DNA of 13,436 bases from Bifidobacteriaceae bacterium. GTDB lineage: Bacteria > Actinomycetota > Actinomycetes > Actinomycetales > WQXJ01. How positions within the stretch are numbered: the first letter of the stretch is position 1; each line of letters opens with the position of its first letter. Under the pieces are notes generated by a model that did no database searches, was not told the DNA's origin, and saw nothing but the letters and a program-made list of their open reading frames with translations. The translations under genes were made by a program, and so were the position numbers. The stretch covers positions 1-13,436 of the forward strand of contig JAISBQ010000298.1 in NCBI GenBank assembly GCA_031266115.1, in the 5' to 3' direction. Shown piece by piece: positions 1 to 7,595 of the stretch.

Positions 1-119
1 GGCGCCACAAACCGCCAATAATCATGATCACTACCCCGCTCCAAACTCCCCCTCGCCGACCCCACACCACCAGCAAACACAAACACACACCCCGTCGACG
101 TCGACGCCGCACAATCATC
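1..119 (-). repeat. PPC-like module C, cut by window edge
   Basis: The module begins DDCAASTSTGC (again CX7C) and continues to GSLERGSDHDYWRFVAP before the window ends. That stretch is identical in amino acids to module B, but many codons differ. The gene therefore continues to the left by at least the rest of this module. Confidence 0.68.
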
Positions 120-3100
120 CACCGTGGGCGCGCCGCTCTGTGAAACGGTCAGTCTCGCTGTGACGGATGAGCCATCAGCACCAAACACGATGTCCCCCTG
201 ACGGGCTTCGCCGGTATTCTCGGCCACGACGACCGTCGTCAATCCGGCAACACCCACCGATGCGACGCTCAGCCACGACGGCTTCGACACCAACGACCAT
301 CCAGGCTGGCTCGTCGCGATCTCCACTGCAGCTGCCTGAGTGACATGGCCCGGCGACCAGGACGTGGGAGACACCGTGATCCACGGCCCAGCCTGAGTCA
401 CGCGCAGCGTCACGGACGCCGTCCCGGCCGAGAACGTCATCGTGCCTGTCCGCTGGGCACCCGGATTCGCCGCTACCGACACTGCCACGATCTGGCCGCT
501 CCACGCCGACGACCCGGCGGCCGGTGACGCCGACAGCCAGCTGGCAGACGTCGACGTCGTGAATCCGCCGGTGCTCGAGGTCACCGCGACATTCAGGCTC
601 GCAGCGGCGGCGCCGGGTTCCCAAGTCTGGGAGGACAGACCGATCCGCGCGGGGCGTGCCGTCAGCGTGTAGGGGCCGGTATTGGTGTTGGTATCGACGC
701 TGGAATAGTTTCGAACCTGCACGTAATAGGTTTGACCGGCCACCAGGTCATACACCAACGTAAAATCGCGTGTTCCATTCGAGTCGTCGTTGTACGTGAG
801 CTGCCCGTCCGATGCCGACCTCAAATACCCGTACACGTCACCTGTTCCCGCGGAGGAGATCGTCCACGTCCCCGACGACGGCGCCACGAACCGCCAATAG
901 TCATGATCACTGCCGCGTTCCAGACTTCCGGTCGCGGTGCCCGTGTCCCCGTTGAGAGTGAACACACACGATGTCCCTGTGGTCGCCGCGCAATCATCCG
1001 CCGGTGCACCCGCGCCTTGACGAACTGTCACCGACGCTGCGTGAGCACCTGAGGCGAATACCACGACGCCCTCGCGCGCTGCGCCCGCGTTAACCGCCGC
1101 AGTGAGGGTCACTGCACCTGTCGAGCCGGCGGTCGGAGACACCGACACCCACTGCGGAGCGGATTGCACCGTCCACGTGCCATAGTTCAGCGTCACATTC
1201 ACGGTGCCTGTACCGCCCGGGGCGGGTGCATCCCACGCAGACGGTGACACGGCCAACACAACCGGCGCGCTGCGCTGCGCGATCGTGACGGTCGCTGTCG
1301 CCCCATTCGCGGTGAACACCACGTTCCCCTGGCGCTCAGCCCCCGGGTTCGCGGCGACGGAAATAGTAGCCGTACCACCAGAACCGCTCGCCGGCGAGAC
1401 TGTCACCCATGGCGGCGCCGACTGAACCGACCAGGATCCCCCGCTTGTGGCGACCTGCACGGTCATGGTCTGTGCCGTGTGGTCCGGTGACCACGATTCG
1501 GGGCTGACGGTGATGCCCGTGCCAGCCTGCGTCACCGTGAACGTACTCGACGCCGTCCCGGCGGTGAACGTCACCGTGCCGGTGCGCGCCGGGCCGGGAT
1601 TCGCCGCCGCGGTGACCGCAACCTCCTGGCCGTTCAATGCTGAGGTTCCCGAAGAGGGTGACACGGTCAACCATTCAGCCGATGTCGTGGTTCCAAAGAG
1701 GCGTGTGGTCGACGTCACGACCACACCTTGGGTGCCCCCACCCACTGGCGGCGCCCAGGTTTGGGGAGACAAGGTGACCCGTGCCGGAAGCGCAGTCAGG
1801 GTGTAGGCGCCTATGCCGGTCGCACCTTCGCGGTCTGAAAAGTGCTTGATCTCCACATAATATGTCGTACCCGCCACCAGGTCCCTCGCAAGAAGGAACT
1901 GATAGTTTCCGGCATCATCATCGTTCGCCAATAACTGGCTACCGTTCTCGGATCTCAAATACCCATAGGTATCTCCCGATGCACTAGAAGAGATTGCCCA
2001 GGTGCCCGATGTCGGCGGAACAAATCTCCAATAGTCATGGTCGTTGCCGCGCTCGAGGCTGCCAGCAGCGGTAGCACCGTCGCCATTGACTGTAAACGCG
2101 CACGTCGTCGATATCGTGGCCGCGCAGTCGTCCGAAATAGATCGCTGAGTCACCGTGATGACGGCGGTCCTGGAGCCGGCTGTGATAGTAACCGTCCCGG
2201 ATCGCTGGGTGCCGTCGAACGATCCGGCCGCAATTGTTGCCACACGTCCGTTCGACGATGCCGGGTTTACTGTGAGCCATGGATCCGACGCTGAAGCGCT
2301 CCATTGTGCTCCGTTGGCGTCCACAAACACCTGTCGGGACCCACCCCACTCTGGCGCCTCCCACGAACTCTGCGACACGTTTAGGCCGAGGTGTTCGTTT
2401 GCCAGATTGACGCTAACCGTCGCGGTGCCAGCAGCATCGTCAACATCGATCACGGTGATGCGCAGCTTCCCGCTTTGAGAGAAGAAGGAGTCCCCGCTGT
2501 GGAACAGCGCCTGGCCCGTGTTCGCGCTGTGGGCAGGGAAGAGCATCAGCGACTCTGGCTCGTTCGCGTCGACGCGAGCGTGGGCACGGTTGACCTCTAC
2601 CCCGCCACCCTCGGCGTTGGCGAAATAGTCCACCCAATAGGTTCGGGACTGTCCATTCATCGAGTCGAGGATTCGTAGACCTTGGCGGGCGGTCATGTTC
2701 GTGGTCGATGCCGTAGTAATCGTGTACAGTCCGTTGCTCACCGGGGTATTGATCGTGAGGTATCCCTCGCCATCGTCGATCAAATGCTCTTTCGCCTTCT
2801 GACTCGCCAAGATCGAATACGGCTGCCCTCCGGACGAACTGCCCATGATATTGTAACGGTTACCATAGTTTGAAACCGAACAGGCACCCGAGCCCGTCAA
2901 GTCACCATCGAACCCGCCCGATGGGCAACCCAAACTCCCCGCATGAGCCAAGCCAAAATTGTGCCCAGTCTCATGGATGAACGTCCCCAACGGCGACAAC
3001 TGGGACATGTCCGCGTTAGCCGACACGATGTTCCTCATCGCGCCCGGGGACGAGAAGTCAGTCAGTAACCATCCATGCCCGGAGAAGCCGTGCGAGCAAC

Positions 3101-4031
3101 CGGCGGTCTCCTCATCCGAAGCCGTCAAGACCACCAAATGATGCTGACTCGCATTGCTGGTCCAGCTGTACACCGGCTTCCCTGCTTGCTGTAGGGCCAC
3201 GGTCGCCGCCGTCTGCACATCCGACAAAGAGCTCGAACACTGTATATCACTTTGAATGCCGACGACGTCATTCCAGTTGTACGTTGCCGTGACCGCCCCG
3301 CGAGACTCCCGGTTCCACCACTGCGACAGCCCGTTCACATAGCCGTCAAGCTGCGACTTGGTCCAAAACACACCACGCGAATCCCGCGTGATGAATACCA
3401 CGTGCATCGTATGCACATACGGCCCAGGCAACGTCGCGTCGACCGACCCCGGAGACTCAGCCGGCCCTACCGCCGACTCGTCGACAACCGCCAACCGCTC
3501 AGACCCGTCAGCGACGGCGTCAAGCAACAGCCCAGCCACATCGCTATCCCCATCGATCGGTCCAACGGCCGCGGACGCCACGTCATCGGCCGCCGCGATC
3601 TCAGCCAGGGTCGATGACGGGAACGCGGCGATCACGGAGCCTGGAACCTCCACAGTGCCAACGATCATGTCGCCCGACTTGACGGCGGGGTCGATGCTCG
3701 CGGCATCGACCGACACGAACGTGCCCGAGTCCAAACGCACGACGGTCTCCGGAGCGTCGGGATCGCCATCGGCGGCGACCAGGTACTGGCCCGTCACCGA
3801 AATCTCAGCACCGTCGGCGATCAGCGAATCGACCGGAGTGGCCGCGGACGGATCGTCGGGCTCAGACGCGGCGACCGCTGGCACCCCCGTCCCTCCAAGA
3901 CACAGAGCTCCTACGAGCACCGCCAGGGCGAGGTGTGCCGGCCAGGCGCGGCCGGGAAGCGAACGGGACGAAAGACGGGGCGAGAACAGTGTCATGACAA
4001 GGCCAGCTTTCAGGGAGTCAGGGGCGGTCAT
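1..4031 (-). CDS. Secreted modular metzincin (gametolysin/M11-like) metalloprotease, C-terminus cut by window edge
   Basis: The minus-strand frame is open from 4031 to the left edge (about 1,343 residues, no stop). A signal peptide (about residues 1-55, arginine-rich start, hydrophobic LALAVLVGAL core, AVAA end) is followed by a presumed propeptide without cysteine (about 56-200) and a catalytic domain (about 200-430). The zinc motif HETGHNFGLAH fits HExxHxxGxxH: H353, H357 and H363 as zinc ligands, E354 as general base. NIMG at residues 394-397 (M396) is the Met-turn expected of metzincins. A beta-rich region follows, then one BACON-like domain, PPC-like module A, three BACON, PPC-like B, two BACON, and the start of PPC-like C. 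It probably digests extracellular protein or glycoprotein, with the repeats as binding or stalk modules. ATG 4031 has GAAGG three bases upstream; in-frame ATG 3995 gives a more ordinary signal peptide but no clear ribosome site. The family assignment comes from motifs only; substrate and anchoring are unknown. Confidence 0.88.
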   Translation of the reverse strand, partial: MTAPDSLKAGLVMTLFSPRLSSRSLPGRAWPAHLALAVLVGALCLGGTGVPAVAASEPDDPSAATPVDSLIADGAEISVTGQYLVAADGDPDAPETVVRLDSGTFVSVDAASIDPAVKSGDMIVGTVEVPGSVIAAFPSSTLAEIAAADDVASAAVGPIDGDSDVAGLLLDAVADGSERLAVVDESAVGPAESPGSVDATLPGPYVHTMHVVFITRDSRGVFWTKSQLDGYVNGLSQWWNRESRGAVTATYNWNDVVGIQSDIQCSSSLSDVQTAATVALQQAGKPVYSWTSNASQHHLVVLTASDEETAGCSHGFSGHGWLLTDFSSPGAMRNIVSANADMSQLSPLGTFIHETGHNFGLAHAGSLGCPSGGFDGDLTGSGACSVSNYGNRYNIMGSSSGGQPYSILASQKAKEHLIDDGEGYLTINTPVSNGLYTITTASTTNMTARQGLRILDSMNGQSRTYWVDYFANAEGGGVEVNRAHARVDANEPESLMLFPAHSANTGQALFHSGDSFFSQSGKLRITVIDVDDAAGTATVSVNLANEHLGLNVSQSSWEAPEWGGSRQVFVDANGAQWSASASDPWLTVNPASSNGRVATIAAGSFDGTQRSGTVTITAGSRTAVITVTQRSISDDCAATISTTCAFTVNGDGATAAGSLERGNDHDYWRFVPPTSGTWAISSSASGDTYGYLRSENGSQLLANDDDAGNYQFLLARDLVAGTTYYVEIKHFSDREGATGIGAYTLTALPARVTLSPQTWAPPVGGGTQGVVVTSTTRLFGTTTSAEWLTVSPSSGTSALNGQEVAVTAAANPGPARTGTVTFTAGTASSTFTVTQAGTGITVSPESWSPDHTAQTMTVQVATSGGSWSVQSAPPWVTVSPASGSGGTATISVAANPGAERQGNVVFTANGATATVTIAQRSAPVVLAVSPSAWDAPAPGGTGTVNVTLNYGTWTVQSAPQWVSVSPTAGSTGAVTLTAAVNAGAAREGVVVFASGAHAASVTVRQGAGAPADDCAATTGTSCVFTLNGDTGTATGSLERGSDHDYWRFVAPSSGTWTISSAGTGDVYGYLRSASDGQLTYNDDSNGTRDFTLVYDLVAGQTYYVQVRNYSSVDTNTNTGPYTLTARPARIGLSSQTWEPGAAAASLNVAVTSSTGGFTTSTSASWLSASPAAGSSAWSGQIVAVSVAANPGAQRTGTMTFSAGTASVTLRVTQAGPWITVSPTSWSPGHVTQAAAVEIATSQPGWSLVSKPSWLSVASVGVAGLTTVVVAENTGEARQGDIVFGADGSSVTARLTVSQSGAPTVDDCAASTSTGCVFVFAGGVGSARGSLERGSDHDYWRFVA
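120..648 (-). repeat. Two tandem BACON-like domains (5 and 6)
   Basis: Domain 5 (about 388-648) runs from ARIGLSSQTWEP to LRVTQAG and matches domain 2. Domain 6 (about 120-387) runs from WITVSPTSWSPGH to LTVSQSG and matches domain 3. Together with module B they form a second copy of the PPC-BACON-BACON super-repeat. Confidence 0.68.
649..998 (-). repeat. PPC-like module B
   Basis: This module has exactly the same length (350 bases) as module A and the same landmarks: DDC with CX7C, GSLERGSDHDYWRFVAP, GDVYGYLRS, NDDSNGTRDF, LVAGQTYYVQV and YTLTARPA. It is a clear internal duplicate of module A. Confidence 0.7.
999..1782 (-). repeat. Three tandem BACON-like domains (2, 3 and 4)
   Basis: Three consecutive domains of roughly 85-90 residues lie at about 1521-1782, 1266-1520 and 999-1265. 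Each has a W-V/L-x-V-S-P centre, an A-A-N-P/A-G-x-x-R-x-G strand and a final V-T-Q, I-A-Q or V-R-Q strand. Domains 2 and 3 resemble the later domains 5 and 6 respectively. Domain 4 has no counterpart after PPC-like module B. Confidence 0.68.
1783..2132 (-). repeat. PPC-like module A
   Basis: A 350-base module. Its translation starts DDC, with a second cysteine after seven residues (CX7C), continues GSLERGNDHDYWRFVPP, GDTYGYLRS, an aspartate-rich NDDDAGNY, and ends YTLTALPA. This resembles pre-peptidase C-terminal domains of secreted proteases, where the Asp-rich turn often binds calcium. It is in frame with modules B and C; the CX7C pair suggests a disulfide. Confidence 0.65.
2133..2390 (-). 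repeat. BACON-like Ig domain 1
   Basis: The translated block begins LGLNVSQSSWEAPEWGG, has a central SDPWLTVNPASSNG and ends TAVITVTQRS. This is the pattern of BACON-type beta-sandwich domains: an opening V-S-x-x-x-W strand, a W-L-x-V-x-P centre, an R-x-G-x-V/I strand and a final V-T-Q strand. It links the protease part to the first PPC-like module. Confidence 0.65.
3858..4031 (-). other. Sec signal peptide region of the metzincin
   Basis: Translation gives basic residues, then the hydrophobic stretch LALAVLVGALCLGG, then a small-residue end VPAVAA before an acidic, proline-containing segment. This is a typical Sec signal peptide with cleavage near AVAA/SEP. The only cysteine of the N-terminal 200 residues lies in this hydrophobic core. 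It is not a convincing lipobox, because it is followed by Leu-Gly-Gly inside the core. Confidence 0.7.
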
Positions 4032-4064
4032 GGGCCTTCGGGGGTTCACATGCCGTGGGCGCGC

Positions 4065-4079
4065 CGCAGGATACCTGCG
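4065..4079. promoter_or_regulatory. Candidate operator: inverted repeat CGCAGG-ATA-CCTGCG
   Basis: Perfect 6-base arms around a 3-base centre, 33 bases upstream of the protease ATG at 4031. On the minus strand the right arm abuts a TTGACG hexamer (4077-4082) that could serve as a -35 box, though I see no good -10 box at the right distance. A regulator site is an inference from position and symmetry. Confidence 0.25.
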
Positions 4080-4231
4080 TCAAGGAAAACCACCGGAGAA
4101 ATGACCACCGTTGGCCTTCCGCGAAATGCCGGCCGTTAGCGGGCCCTCGTCACTGGCGCTCACAATAGCGCGCGAACGCCCGGCACGCCACGGTGGGGCG
4201 CGGCATCCAAGGGCTCTATCCATGTCGGGTC

Positions 4232-4252
4232 GGTGGCAGGTGGCAGGTGGCG
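4232..4252 (+). repeat. 7-base tandem repeat, three copies
   Basis: GGTGGCA, GGTGGCA and GGTGGCG lie in a row in the intergenic region. It is a short microsatellite-like run with no visible function. Confidence 0.6.
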
Positions 4253-4533
4253 GGCAGGCCGCTGGCGCGGGAATGACCCTGTGTGTGGAGGTCATGGCTG
4301 CGCTGGGCGATCATGATGGCGTCGAGATTGTCGGACACCATGCTCCAGCACCAGCAGGTGATGACCCGCGTGGTCGACTCCTTCGCCCAGATCGTGTGCC
4401 TGCCTGACCTCCTCACCGTCGAGCCCACAGGGTCGAGACCCAACAACGCCCCATCCGGCCCCAAAGCCGGCACCCCCGACGCTGGACCTGCCTTCACGAC
4501 TCTGCCGCCACCCTGGGAAGTGCCGTACCTCAT

Positions 4534-4553
4534 TCCTGTCCAGGCCGACAGGA
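4534..4553. promoter_or_regulatory. Inverted repeat TCCTGTC-n6-GACAGGA
   Basis: Perfect 7-base arms around a 6-base loop, about 100 bases upstream of the secreted-protein gene at 4656. It could be an operator or a short hairpin. There is no T-run, so it is not a classical terminator. Confidence 0.25.
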
Positions 4554-4642
4554 TCGCTGATAGCGTGGATGGCCACGTGTGGCGACGTTCCCCCACATGC
4601 GCAGCGCCAAACCGAACGCGTAGCGCGCGTCGCCGCGATGTC

Positions 4643-4648
4643 AGGAGG
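4643..4648 (+). promoter_or_regulatory. Ribosome binding site AGGAGG for the gene at 4656
   Basis: A perfect AGGAGG seven bases before ATG 4656. It decides this start over the upstream in-frame ATG 4569, which would put about 29 hydrophilic residues before an otherwise normal signal peptide. Confidence 0.8.
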
Positions 4649-4655
4649 ACTCACA

Positions 4656-5999
4656 ATGGCGTCTTGGATGGCTGGTCTGCGACGTACGGGAATCATGGTG
4701 ACCGCGGTGACGCTGGGGATGTGGGCGCTTGCACCGACAGCGCACGCTGACGGCCCACAGCCGACCGTTGACAAGGTCGAGATTTCGCAACTGACGGTGT
4801 GGGCGAGCGGCGCTGACGAGGCTATGACGGTCTCGCGCAGCAGCGATGGGACTGTCTTCACCGTGGATGACACCAAGGGCTGGGACGCCGAGAACAAGCA
4901 GGTCACCATGCTGAGCGTGGCGGCGACCCTCAACGTCCCCATCGTCGGCTTCATCCACTCTGGCAACGACAACTACTGGATGAACGCCACCAATTGGAAC
5001 AGCAAGCTCGCCGCTCAGTGGGCCGAGATGAAGCCCTACGAGACGGATCCGGACTATGTCATCGTCACCTTCACGCTGTACGAATCGGTAGACACCGGCA
5101 GCGGCCATGTCGCGATCCCCTCGACGGGAACGCTGTTCACGCTGCGACTGAAGAAGTGGGAGCGGCAGTACTCTAAGGAGATCTCGACCCCCCGATGGAA
5201 TGACGGCAACTTCTTCCTGTCGACCGACCCGATCAACCGCGTGACGTGGACGCCCGTTCCCGGCCAGCCCCACCACTACCAGGTGGTCGCCGCGCAAGGC
5301 GTGACCTTCCCGTACTCGCTCGTCGCCCGCGCGGCCATCCACTACCAGACCCATGCCTACCTGGAGGGTGCGGCGATCACGTTGCCGGGTCCCAACACCC
5401 TGTGGTCGGGGACTCTGGTGTTTACGTCGGCCAAGACCTCCTATGAGTTTCGGATAGACCCGCCGGCACGGGGAGGGTGGGACGACAAGCACACAACCTA
5501 CGTGCCCGCATACTTCCACGTCAGCGTGACGGGGTCCGATCCGCCCGCCGGCGGCACGCCCGGTGGGGGAGGGTCCCCTGGTGGTGGCACGACTCCCGGT
5601 GGCACGACTCCCGGTGGCACCGCACCTGGTGGCGGCACGGGGTCAACCGGCGGGACTGGAACCGGCGGCGGGACAACGGAGGATCCCACCAAGGCCACGG
5701 TCAAGGTCGCCGTGAAGGTAAAGGGCGCCAAGGCCACGGTGACCCTCAAAGTCGCGAAGCCCGCTGCGGCGACGGGAAAGGTGAAGCTCGCGCTGACGAA
5801 GAAGGTGGGCAAGAAGACCACCAAGATCAAGTGGTCGGGCAAGGCCGCCAAGACGGTAAAGCTGACGGCAAAGTCCAAGGGCAAGGCCACGGTCACGCTG
5901 CCGAAGCTGCGCACCGGCACGTACACCCTGACCGCAACCTTCGCCGGCAACGCCAAGGCCAATCCCGCCAAGGGCAAGGCAACCTGGAGGGTTCGCTGA
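4656..5999 (+). CDS. Secreted protein of unknown function with Gly/Thr/Pro linker and lysine-rich Ig-like C-terminal domain
   Basis: The 447-residue protein starts at ATG 4656, chosen because a perfect AGGAGG (4643-4648) sits seven bases upstream. Residues 1 to about 31 form a signal peptide (GLRRTG, hydrophobic VTAVTLGMWAL, APTAHA/DG). Residues 32 to about 291 are an aromatic, beta-rich domain that I do not recognise. Residues about 293-344 are a flexible Gly/Thr/Pro linker, and about 345-447 are a very lysine-rich beta domain resembling the Ig-like repeats found at the ends of many actinobacterial secreted proteins. It ends in WRVR without an LPxTG motif or C-terminal membrane segment, so covalent wall anchoring is unlikely. 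The basic domain could bind teichoic acid or other anionic wall polymers. It is divergent from the protease at 1-4031. Secretion is well supported; function is not. Confidence 0.88.
   Translation: MASWMAGLRRTGIMVTAVTLGMWALAPTAHADGPQPTVDKVEISQLTVWASGADEAMTVSRSSDGTVFTVDDTKGWDAENKQVTMLSVAATLNVPIVGFIHSGNDNYWMNATNWNSKLAAQWAEMKPYETDPDYVIVTFTLYESVDTGSGHVAIPSTGTLFTLRLKKWERQYSKEISTPRWNDGNFFLSTDPINRVTWTPVPGQPHHYQVVAAQGVTFPYSLVARAAIHYQTHAYLEGAAITLPGPNTLWSGTLVFTSAKTSYEFRIDPPARGGWDDKHTTYVPAYFHVSVTGSDPPAGGTPGGGGSPGGGTTPGGTTPGGTAPGGGTGSTGGTGTGGGTTEDPTKATVKVAVKVKGAKATVTLKVAKPAAATGKVKLALTKKVGKKTTKIKWSGKAAKTVKLTAKSKGKATVTLPKLRTGTYTLTATFAGNAKANPAKGKATWRVR
5583..5627 (+). repeat. 15-base tandem repeat inside the Gly/Thr/Pro linker
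   Basis: GGTGGCACGACTCCC occurs twice in a row, followed by the degenerate copy GGTGGCACCGCACCT. It encodes the repeated pentapeptide GGT(T/A)P. Such repeats can change linker length by slippage without shifting the frame. Confidence 0.75.
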
Positions 6000-6036
6000 G
6001 AGCCGAATGTTAGACCCCGCCACAGGAGGCCACTCC

Positions 6037-6141
6037 TTGATGTCGCCGCGACCGGTCGGGACGTGGAGCGACGAGGTGACGGTGCCCATTGGCTGGGACG
6101 GGTTCACCGACCAGGACGCCGCGGATTGGTACGGCGAATAA
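6037..6141 (+). CDS. Possible small protein of 33-34 residues, unknown function
   Basis: A short frame starts with adjacent TTG (6037) and ATG (6040) codons and ends at TAA 6139-6141. A perfect AGGAGG (6024-6029) lies seven bases before the TTG and ten before the ATG. From the ATG the peptide begins MSPRPVGTWSDEV, continues VPIGWDGFTDQDAADWYGE, and is acidic and tryptophan-rich. There is no signal peptide or membrane segment. It lies 37 bases after the secreted-protein gene and 78 bases before the mannosyltransferase, all on the same strand, so it may be co-transcribed. I do not recognise the peptide. Support is the ribosome site plus sensible composition; chance is possible. Confidence 0.45.
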   Translation: MMSPRPVGTWSDEVTVPIGWDGFTDQDAADWYGE

Positions 6142-6219
6142 GGGCTCGCGATGGGCAAGTGTGACGTTCAACCCGGCTACGGTGGCAGTCAGTACCCCAC
6201 GCCATGAGAAGGAGCCGCC

Positions 6220-7578
6220 GTGCCCTGCGAAGGACCTGTCCCGCTTCACCACCCGCGCCGCGCTGACCCAGACCCGGCGGCCGAATCACCCGTCGCATTC
6301 GTGCCGGGCACCAACCGCCTCGCCGCACGCCGCCCGTTCGCGTCGTGGACCGCCCCAGTGGCCACCATGGCGCGCAGGTGGCTCGGGTGGCGGTGGTGGG
6401 CTCAGGCGCTGAGCATCTGGGCGGTGTCACGGGTATGGTCCACAATCATTCTGGTCGCCACGTACCACGATTCCGGCGGCCGCGTGGACCTATCGGATTT
6501 GGTCATCCACCTCGGGGGGAGTTGGGATTCGGCGTGGTATCGCGGCATCGCCGAGGATGGGTATCCAGATGACCTCCCTCGAAACCCTGACGGGTCGGTT
6601 CCACAAAACAACTGGAATTTCTATCCGATGCTGCCCTACGTTGGCCGCTATCTCATGCGTCTGACCGGTCTGAGCTGGAATACTGTCACAGTCGCGGTAG
6701 TAGTGGTGTGCGGAATGGTCGCGGTATGCCTGATCGACCGCGTGATGCAAGCCGGAGCTGATCGATGGCTCGATCGATCGCGATCCATGGCACTGTGGAC
6801 GGTGACGCTGATGTGCTTCTATCCGTCCAGTCCGCTATTCCAAGTCTCATACACCGAGGTTCCGGCGCTCATGGGGATCGCCGCCTTCCTGCTCGCCGTG
6901 ATTCATCGCCGCTACGAACTGGCTATTCTCATCGTCATCCCCGTGGGTGTGACGCGGGCCGTGGTTCTGCCGTTGGCGGCCGTCGTCGGTTTTCACGCCC
7001 TGGACCGATTCTGGACGGCGCGGCGCCAGGCGGCGGCCGATGGCGTTCGGCTCACCTCAGTCTTCCGCCCTGTCGATATGGCGCGGGTCGCACTACTTGC
7101 CGTGGCCTCCACGGTGGCCGGTTTCGAATGGGCAATTCTCGTGGGAATCGCCACGGGCGTCCCCGATGGGCTTCTCTTGTCCCAACAGGCGTGGCGGACC
7201 ACTGGTCCCATCGATCCGGTTCACACGTGGCTGCGTTATTCGGAGGATATCCTCGGGCCGTGGGCCGGCCCCATCTTGCTGGTCGTGATCATTGCCGGCA
7301 TCGTGGCGCTCGCAGCGTGGCCAGGTGGCCGGGTGCTCGGTCCCGAGGTTCGCGCATTCGCGTGGATTTACCCGATGTATCTCATCGGGGCATCGTTCCC
7401 CAATACGTCGATTATCCGGTTCATGATGGTGGATTTCCCCTTGGGCGCCGTGACCGTGCGATTGGTCCGCTCCCGTGCCGGGTTGATCGCGGTCCTCGGC
7501 CTGTTCGCCATCGCCCAACTCGTGTGGACGGTGTGGCTGTGGGAGACGCCGAGCACCGGCATCGCCGGCCCACCGTAA
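6220..7578 (+). CDS. PIG-V-like polytopic membrane mannosyltransferase (GT-C type)
   Basis: The 452-residue integral membrane protein starts at GTG 6220, with AAGGAG (6209-6214) five bases upstream. After a basic N-terminal tail of about 55 residues, hydrophobic segments lie near residues 60-82, 150-172, 190-230, 235-262, 287-312, 349-367, 380-395 and 418-441. The loop after the first segment carries WDSAWYRGIAEDGYP (from W102) and then NWNFYPMLPYVGRYL. This is the W-D-x-x-W-Y-x-x-I-A...G-Y and F-x-P-x-x-P pattern of the PIG-V mannosyltransferase family, whose luminal-type aspartate is thought to be catalytic. YTEVPAL at 211-217 fits the family's conserved Y-T-E. In bacteria such enzymes are expected to move a hexose from a polyprenyl-phosphate donor onto an extracellular acceptor. 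The acceptor is unknown. It converges on the HAD/UbiA pair. Confidence 0.82.
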   Translation: MPCEGPVPLHHPRRADPDPAAESPVAFVPGTNRLAARRPFASWTAPVATMARRWLGWRWWAQALSIWAVSRVWSTIILVATYHDSGGRVDLSDLVIHLGGSWDSAWYRGIAEDGYPDDLPRNPDGSVPQNNWNFYPMLPYVGRYLMRLTGLSWNTVTVAVVVVCGMVAVCLIDRVMQAGADRWLDRSRSMALWTVTLMCFYPSSPLFQVSYTEVPALMGIAAFLLAVIHRRYELAILIVIPVGVTRAVVLPLAAVVGFHALDRFWTARRQAAADGVRLTSVFRPVDMARVALLAVASTVAGFEWAILVGIATGVPDGLLLSQQAWRTTGPIDPVHTWLRYSEDILGPWAGPILLVVIIAGIVALAAWPGGRVLGPEVRAFAWIYPMYLIGASFPNTSIIRFMMVDFPLGAVTVRLVRSRAGLIAVLGLFAIAQLVWTVWLWETPSTGIAGPP

Positions 7579-7595
7579 GCACCGGCGTCACCGCT

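Larger units (their letters stand above)
4032..4655. other. Divergent intergenic region, with a doubtful ORF relic at about 4283-4600
   Basis: This 624-base stretch separates two divergent secreted-protein genes and should hold both promoters. A plus-strand frame from GTG 4283 is open to 4750 and reads plausibly to about 4600 (VVDSFAQIVCLPDLLTVEP and onward), but it has no clear ribosome site and runs into the next gene in another frame. I recognise no family. The minus strand is also open across 4216-4596, which weakens the case. It may be a decayed gene or chance. I see no RNA gene here. Confidence 0.4.

Noticed and set aside
3358..4104. 248-residue plus-strand frame
   Set aside because: Antisense to the protease N-terminus; Ser/Thr/Ala-rich with no start signal.
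4156..4171. GCGCT-n6-AGCGC inverted repeat as a terminator
   Set aside because: Arms of only five bases, no T-run, and not downstream of any gene end.
4641..5519. 292-residue minus-strand open frame
   Set aside because: It lies antisense to the secreted-protein gene that has a perfect ribosome site and signal peptide. Its translation is rich in R, H and G with no motif, typical of an antisense shadow in GC-rich DNA.
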